DNA from: an uncultured bacterium | GTDB lineage: Bacteria; Myxococcota_A; Polyangia; Polyangiales; Houyiibacteriaceae | DNA: 38,862 nt | Reading direction: 5' to 3' | Assembly (NCBI GenBank): GCA_937984275.1 | Contig: CALJYC010000267.1 | Coordinates: 1-38,862 of the forward strand | Shown: positions 35,521 through 38,862 of the stretch, piece after piece | Numbering within the stretch: the first letter of the stretch is position 1 | Layout: each line of letters begins with the position of its first letter | The notes under the pieces: model-generated | The model's database searches: none | What the model was told of the DNA's origin: nothing | The model's input: only the letters and a program-made list of their open reading frames with translations | Made by a program: the position numbers and the translations under genes

Positions 35521-36144
35521 ATGAGCGACGATTTTGCGACGCGCGCAATCACCATCATCGAAGAGACACACCGAGGCGAGCGAGCCTGGGACATCTACAG
35601 CCGGCTGCTCAAGGACCGAATCATCTTCCTAGGCACGCCGATCAACGACTTCGTCGCCAACGCGATCATCGCCCAGCTCCTCTATCTAGAGAGCGAAGAC
35701 GCGGACAAGGAGATCACCCTCTACATCAATAGCCCTGGCGGCATGGTGTCTTCAGGCCTCGCGATTTACGACACCATGAGCTACGTGCGCTGCCCCGTCG
35801 CGACGGTGTGCCTCGGGCAAGCCGCGTCGATGGGCGCGTTCCTGTTGGCGGCCGGCACCGAGGGTCTGCGCCGCGCACTGCCGCACAGCCGCGTCATGAT
35901 TCACCAGCCGCTCGGCGGGTATCAGGGGCAGGCGTCGGACATTGAAATCCACGCCAGAGAGATCCTCAACACCAAGAAGCGGTTGAACGAAATCCTGGCA
36001 CGCCACACCGGTCAGGACGTCGAAAAGGTCCGCCACGACACCGAGCGCGACAAGTTCCTTTCGGCCCTCGAGGCCAAGGAATATGGCATCGTCGACGACG
36101 TGATCATGCCCCGCAAAGAACAGGGCGTCGCCCCAGCGGCATGA
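35521..36144 (+). CDS. clpP: Clp protease proteolytic subunit ClpP
   Basis: ClpP forms the double heptameric serine-protease chamber used with ClpA- or ClpX-type unfoldases. The 207-residue product has the triad Ser103 (GQAASMGA), His128 (RVMIHQP) and Asp177 (TERDKFLSA), with the YINSPGG loop at ~68-74. The N-terminal [22 protein letters not shown] is typical. It is divergent from argE (75-bp gap) and overlaps the next gene by ATGA. clpX, the common neighbour, is absent here; a ClpA-like unfoldase and an SspB-type adaptor are encoded elsewhere in the window. Confidence 0.97.
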   Translation: MSDDFATRAITIIEETHRGERAWDIYSRLLKDRIIFLGTPINDFVANAIIAQLLYLESEDADKEITLYINSPGGMVSSGLAIYDTMSYVRCPVATVCLGQAASMGAFLLAAGTEGLRRALPHSRVMIHQPLGGYQGQASDIEIHAREILNTKKRLNEILARHTGQDVEKVRHDTERDKFLSALEAKEYGIVDDVIMPRKEQGVAPAA

Positions 36145-37064
36145 GCACGGTCGAAGTCTGCCTGGTTCGGCACGGTCAGTCGGTGTCGAACGCCCGCGGA
36201 GTCTGGCAGGGTCACGGGGACTCCCCGCTGAGCGACGTCGGACGGACGCAGGTCCATGGGCTCCGCCGCGCACTTGACGGACAACGGTACGACCTCGTCC
36301 TGAGCTCGGATCTGAGCCGGGCTGCGGACACCGCCAAGGCTTCGGGCGTCGAGGTGGAGCACGACCGCGCTTGGCGCGAAATCCACGTGGGCGATTGGGA
36401 GGGGCTCACGATGGAGCAGGTCGTCGAGCGCTTCCCGGAGCAAATCGAGGCTCTCAAAGCCCGGCAGACGTTCGCCATCGGCGGGGGCGAGAGCTGGCCG
36501 GAGGTATTCGAGCGGGCCGACGCGTCGCTGGCTGCCCTTCGGGCGCGGATGCCCCACGGCGGCCGGGCTATCGTCTTCACGCACGGCGGCATCATCGCCG
36601 CCCTCCTCTCGGGGCTCCTCGGGGTCCGCGACCAGTTCCCGTGGCCTCTCGGGCGCATGCGCAATACCGGCCGAACGACGCTTCGCTTCTCGGGAAGCCG
36701 AGTTGAGTTGGTTTCGCACAACGACGACACCCACATCCCGGCCAACCTCCGGCAGAAATACGAACCTCGCCCTGACCAGGTCATCGTCCGAATGACCTCC
36801 ATCGCTGGCGATGGTGAGCCAGCCGATACAGGCACAGCGGATTTCAACTCTGCAATCAAATCTGCACGGAAAACGGGTGCAGGTGGGGCGGTGTCGGTAT
36901 CAGGCACGTCACAACAGATCGCTGACCTTGCCCAGAGGACGGCAGGCGCTTCAGTCAATGAATTCCGGTTTGTGGAGCCAGTGCAGGGTCGCTCGAGCGA
37001 GCTGCTGATCTCGGAGAGCCATCAGATGTTACTCGACTACGGGCTCCCGATGATGCAGATTTGA
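36141..37064 (+). CDS. Histidine-phosphatase family protein with C-terminal extension
   Basis: The phosphoglycerate-mutase-like domain (residues ~1-200) has [10 protein letters not shown] with phosphate-accepting His11, Arg60 ([11 protein letters not shown]), Glu80 ([10 protein letters not shown]) and His148 (FTHGG). It is therefore expected to be an active phosphatase; the substrate is unknown. Residues ~205-307 are an extension I do not recognise, rich in Gly/Ser/Thr/Ala ([17 protein letters not shown]). Its codon use looks less G/C-biased than the rest. The start overlaps the clpP stop by ATGA, so it is translated with clpP. Confidence 0.88.
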   Translation: MSTVEVCLVRHGQSVSNARGVWQGHGDSPLSDVGRTQVHGLRRALDGQRYDLVLSSDLSRAADTAKASGVEVEHDRAWREIHVGDWEGLTMEQVVERFPEQIEALKARQTFAIGGGESWPEVFERADASLAALRARMPHGGRAIVFTHGGIIAALLSGLLGVRDQFPWPLGRMRNTGRTTLRFSGSRVELVSHNDDTHIPANLRQKYEPRPDQVIVRMTSIAGDGEPADTGTADFNSAIKSARKTGAGGAVSVSGTSQQIADLAQRTAGASVNEFRFVEPVQGRSSELLISESHQMLLDYGLPMMQI

Positions 37065-37072
37065 AAAATCTG
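37056..37072 (+). repeat. Perfect inverted repeat over the phosphatase stop codon
   Basis: CAGATTT (37056-37062) and AAATCTG (37066-37072) flank GAA, and the TGA stop lies inside. No T-run follows, so it is not a standard terminator. Confidence 0.6.
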
Positions 37073-37324
37073 TTGCAGAAATGAAAAGTAAGCAGGCTCA
37101 CGTCTGTACAGCTCGAATACACTTGTAATTCATCTGTAAGGGTTATTCATCACATGTCTCGTTTGTGATCCACCCCACATATGGACCCCCCACTTCGGTC
37201 GATCGGGTGCAATTTAGGGGTTAAACACGCAGAACCTCAAAAATTTTTCAGATCTGAACGATCTCCCATTCCGAGGATCCGGCAACCCCTATGAGATCAT
37301 TCATGATTCCAAGCGCTACAGAGT
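37065..37324. other. Intergenic region upstream of the sRNA
   Basis: No credible ORF lies in this stretch, which is clearly A/T-richer than the genes. It contains a first copy of CCCCCCACTTC (37186-37196). This copy can sit in the loop of a GACC/GGTC stem enclosed by CACCC (37171-37175) and GGGTG (37205-37209). A 12-bp palindrome and a 5-2-5 inverted repeat (ATCAT/ATGAT, 37296-37307) also lie here. Both are at distances that suit activator sites for the sigma-54 promoter. Confidence 0.6.
37247..37258. promoter_or_regulatory. Palindrome TTCAGATCTGAA, candidate activator site
   Basis: A perfect 12-bp palindrome is centred about 98 bp before the predicted sRNA start. This is a normal distance for a sigma-54 enhancer-binding protein. 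Only position and symmetry support this. Confidence 0.35.
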
Positions 37325-37340
37325 TGGCACGGTCGTAGCA
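37325..37340 (+). promoter_or_regulatory. Sigma-54 (-24/-12) promoter
   Basis: TGGCACG-N4-TAGCA matches the sigma-54 consensus TGGCACG-N4-TTGCW at every fixed position but one (A for the second T of TTGC). The flanking Y before TGGC and W positions after GC also fit. The GC of the -12 element at 37338-37339 predicts a start near 37351, just before the first hairpin of the sRNA. Confidence 0.8.
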
Positions 37341-37350
37341 TATAGAAAAC

Positions 37351-37495
37351 TCGACAGAAGCGCTGCGGCGATGACGTACCCCCCACGTCCCCCGTAGCGC
37401 TGTTAGACCGGTGATTTGGCTTGTTTTCCCCCCACTTCATCCAAATCACCATCTCTCTAACGGCCCGAAAGCCCCCCCTTTCGGGCCGTTACTTT
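37351..37495 (+). ncRNA. Predicted sRNA with three C-rich-loop hairpins
   Basis: Hairpin 1 pairs 37359-37368 with 37392-37401 (10 bp with one G-U). Within it GACGT pairs with ACGTC around A plus six C. Hairpin 2 pairs 37410-37419 with 37441-37450 (10 bp), extended by GTTAGA/TCTAAC. Its 21-nt loop holds CCCCCCACTTC. Hairpin 3 is the terminator, with a six-C loop. Thus every loop exposes six C. A sigma-54 promoter lies at the right distance upstream. The layout recalls Myxococcus Pxr (sigma-54-dependent, three stem-loops, a C-run loop) and, in shape, actinobacterial 6C RNA. These comparisons are from memory. C-rich loops often pair with G-rich ribosome-binding sites. Confidence 0.78.
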
Positions 37496-37497
37496 TT
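37459..37497 (+). terminator. Strong intrinsic terminator of the sRNA
   Basis: AACGGCCCGAAAG (37459-37471) pairs perfectly over 13 bp with 37478-37490, leaving a loop of six C. ACTTTTT follows directly. The direction of the T-run gives + strand transcription. Confidence 0.92.
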
Positions 37498-37506
37498 AAT
37501 TCCCCG

Positions 37507-37529
37507 AAAAAGGGGTCAGACCCCTTTTT
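37507..37529. repeat. AAAAAGGGG-TCAGA-CCCCTTTTT palindrome, copy B
   Basis: This is the same palindrome as copies A and C, 17 bp after the sRNA terminator stem. Like copy A (read on the minus strand), it is followed by an AAGGGGTGAG-like tail. Confidence 0.8.
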
Positions 37530-37575
37530 GAAGGGGTGAGTTTCTAATTTGGTGGTGTTGGTCGGGGATCAGAGA

Positions 37576-37588
37576 GGGGACAGTCCCC
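37576..37588. repeat. GGGGAC-A-GTCCCC palindrome
   Basis: This is a related but distinct palindrome with the inner bases swapped relative to GGGGTCAGACCCC. It lies 11 bp downstream of the sspB TAA stop (minus strand). Confidence 0.7.
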
Positions 37589-37599
37589 CTTGTCCCTAC

Positions 37600-38091
37600 T
37601 TACTTCACTACCTTCAAGTATGGGGGGCGGTCGCCGGGCTTGGGCGGGGTTGATGGGGGTGAGTCGCCCTCCTCTACTGCAGGCAGAACCCTTAGCGATG
37701 GGCGCTCCTCTACCAGCGGCGGTGGGGGCTCTCTGCCCGCTTCTCGCTCGATTTCCTCGGAAATCTCCTGCGGCATCGAGTCCGGCCAGACCATGCCCCG
37801 GCCGTCGTCACCGGCGAGCGCGAATACCGCGTCCCACTGAATCTGGCAGGTGAAGGGCGAGCGATTGAACGACAGGGTGCCGTAGATGCCGTCCGCATCG
37901 ACCTCTAAATCCCGAATAGGTACGGGCATGTCGAAGCCAATCTGCAACACCAGCTGAGGTTCTGAGCGGTACCACTGCGGGACGACCACCGTGTCCACGC
38001 GCGGGTCGAGATGCACGAACAGGCTGCCCTGGGCCAGGAGGTAGCGGGCAACGTCGAGCTTTGGCGGAAGCGGTTTTTCTTCTTCGGCCAC
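37600..38091 (-). CDS. sspB: SspB-family ClpXP adaptor
   Basis: SspB binds ssrA-tagged or other proteins and delivers them to ClpXP. The 163-residue product has an N-terminal beta-barrel-like domain (~1-105: LDVARYLLAQGSLFVHLDPR, VVVPQWYRSEPQLVLQIG, VFALAGDDGRGMVWPDSMP). A long Pro/Glu-rich flexible tail follows and ends in PPYLKVVK. This tail end matches the ClpX-binding peptide of E. coli SspB (RPALRVVK), the best single piece of evidence. The GTG start is the only one that fits the domain, although its ribosome site is poor. It converges on the predicted sRNA, and clpP is about 1.5 kb away. Confidence 0.88.
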   Translation of the reverse strand: MAEEEKPLPPKLDVARYLLAQGSLFVHLDPRVDTVVVPQWYRSEPQLVLQIGFDMPVPIRDLEVDADGIYGTLSFNRSPFTCQIQWDAVFALAGDDGRGMVWPDSMPQEISEEIEREAGREPPPPLVEERPSLRVLPAVEEGDSPPSTPPKPGDRPPYLKVVK

Positions 38092-38136
38092 CCTTCACCA
38101 TTAGCGGATTCCGCAAGCCTCCGCCACGGACCAACG

Positions 38137-38159
38137 AAAAAGGGGTCTGACCCCTTTTT
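38137..38159. repeat. AAAAAGGGG-TCTGA-CCCCTTTTT palindrome, copy C
   Basis: This is the third copy of the palindrome, between the EamA stop and the sspB start. It is 26 bp downstream of the EamA TAA on the minus strand. Confidence 0.8.
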
Positions 38160-38185
38160 GAAAGGGTTAATTCGCTCGTAGGTGG

Positions 38186-38862
38186 TTAAACGAAAGCCAG
38201 CAGGGCCGTCCCGCCTACCATCAGGACAACCGCGGCCACCTTTCGGCCGGTGATCGGTTCCCCGAAGAAGAGCCGGCCGAAGACAACGCTACCGAAGGCC
38301 CCGAAGGCGCGCTTGAGCGTCTCGACCACCGCCACCCACAGCCACTGAAGAGCGATCAACTGCAAGGCCACGGCGGCCACCGCAAACGCGATTAAGGCGG
38401 CAAGCAGGGCACTGGGCGCCAGGACGACCTCCCGGAGCTCCCTCTGCTTCCCACTCAAGAGGATCCAAGAAAGCAGAATCGTGGCGCTTCCCCCGGAGAG
38501 AAGGAAGGCGTGCGAGGCAGGGGATGCGTGTCCGAGGGCACGTTTGTCGAGGGCTGTCGAGCACGCCCAGAGGAACGCGACCGCAATCATGTAAGGCGCG
38601 CCCTTCTCGTGTGAGACCGACCTCCACCACGAATCCGACAAATCACTATTGAGCACGAGGGCGCCGAGGACCACGAGCGAGATGCCCGCCCAGTGCATCG
38701 AGCCGGGCACCTCCCCGAGCAGCGGCATCGCGGCAAGCGCGCTGATCACCGGCGTGAGCGAGAGGAACGGAACCGTCCGGCTCAACGGTGACAGCTGTAC
38801 CGAGCGCATGAAGAACACGTTGGCAATCGCATTCATCGTCATCGAGGCCACGGCGGGAGGCC
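38186..38862 (-). CDS. EamA/DMT-family transporter, truncated by the window edge
   Basis: The frame stays open to the last base, so the GTG at 38851 is probably internal and the gene begins outside the window. The visible ~221 residues hold about seven TM helices. These include PFLSLTPVISALAAMPLLGE (end of the first EamA repeat) and FGSVVFGRLFFGEPITGRKVAAVVLMVGG (end of the second). These E-P/G-E-x-hydrophobic repeats are typical of drug/metabolite transporters. The substrate is unknown. Roughly 60-80 N-terminal residues are missing, judged from the usual family length. Confidence 0.85.
   Translation of the reverse strand, partial: PPAVASMTMNAIANVFFMRSVQLSPLSRTVPFLSLTPVISALAAMPLLGEVPGSMHWAGISLVVLGALVLNSDLSDSWWRSVSHEKGAPYMIAVAFLWACSTALDKRALGHASPASHAFLLSGGSATILLSWILLSGKQRELREVVLAPSALLAALIAFAVAAVALQLIALQWLWVAVVETLKRAFGAFGSVVFGRLFFGEPITGRKVAAVVLMVGGTALLAFV

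Noticed and set aside
1-38862. tRNA/rRNA genes, CRISPR arrays, integrases or transposases
   Set aside because: No tRNA-like T-arm, regular spacer array or recombinase protein was recognised in either strand; a covariance-model scan would be the decisive test.

Overview
The window looks like a chromosomal segment of a high-GC deltaproteobacterium, most probably a myxobacterium (Myxococcota). This is inferred from the strong G/C third-position bias, long TPR proteins, tight ATGA-coupled operons, a near-consensus sigma-54 promoter and gene families familiar from that phylum. No rRNA, tRNA, CRISPR array, phage or complete insertion sequence was seen. Coding density is very high and only one gap exceeds 300 bases.

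Left part (1-8949, + strand): one translationally coupled run. It has a 5'-truncated TPR protein, a 1557-residue TPR protein, a protein that looks like a metallophosphoesterase with its metal ligands lost, nadD, and a Rossmann/DUF2520 protein. A ClpA-like unfoldase follows on the minus strand (8959-11382) and shares a divergent intergenic region with a small exported protein and holA (11552-13093). rpsT, an RND/MMPL exporter with an Asp-rich repeat, an NAD-type isocitrate dehydrogenase, hslO (Hsp33), murJ and engB follow. These are mostly housekeeping genes. A membrane zinc-ribbon TPR protein and a lipoprotein form a minus-strand pair (20321-22392).

Middle (22470-26132): a methylamine dehydrogenase (tryptophan tryptophylquinone enzyme) operon mauB-mauE-mauD-mauA plus a small c-type cytochrome. 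Each junction overlaps by ATGA, and a YkgJ-type cysteine-cluster gene precedes it. No mauG or mauF is present in the window. A small GGDEF protein with a degenerate active-site motif follows and is flanked by near-identical hairpin repeats that start at stop codons.

Right part (26865-38862): two helicase-type ATPases on the minus strand (SNF2/SWIM and HelD-like), an argE-argA pair, then clpP with a coupled histidine phosphatase. An sspB-type ClpXP adaptor and a truncated EamA transporter follow on the minus strand. Three Clp-system parts (ClpA-like, ClpP, SspB) therefore lie in one window.

The most interesting item is the 535-bp gap at 37065-37599. It holds a near-perfect sigma-54 promoter (37325-37340), followed by about 145 bp that fold into three hairpins. 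Each has a run of at least six C in its loop, and the last is a strong intrinsic terminator. This looks like a small regulatory RNA. By recollection it resembles Myxococcus Pxr and, by shape only, actinobacterial 6C RNA.
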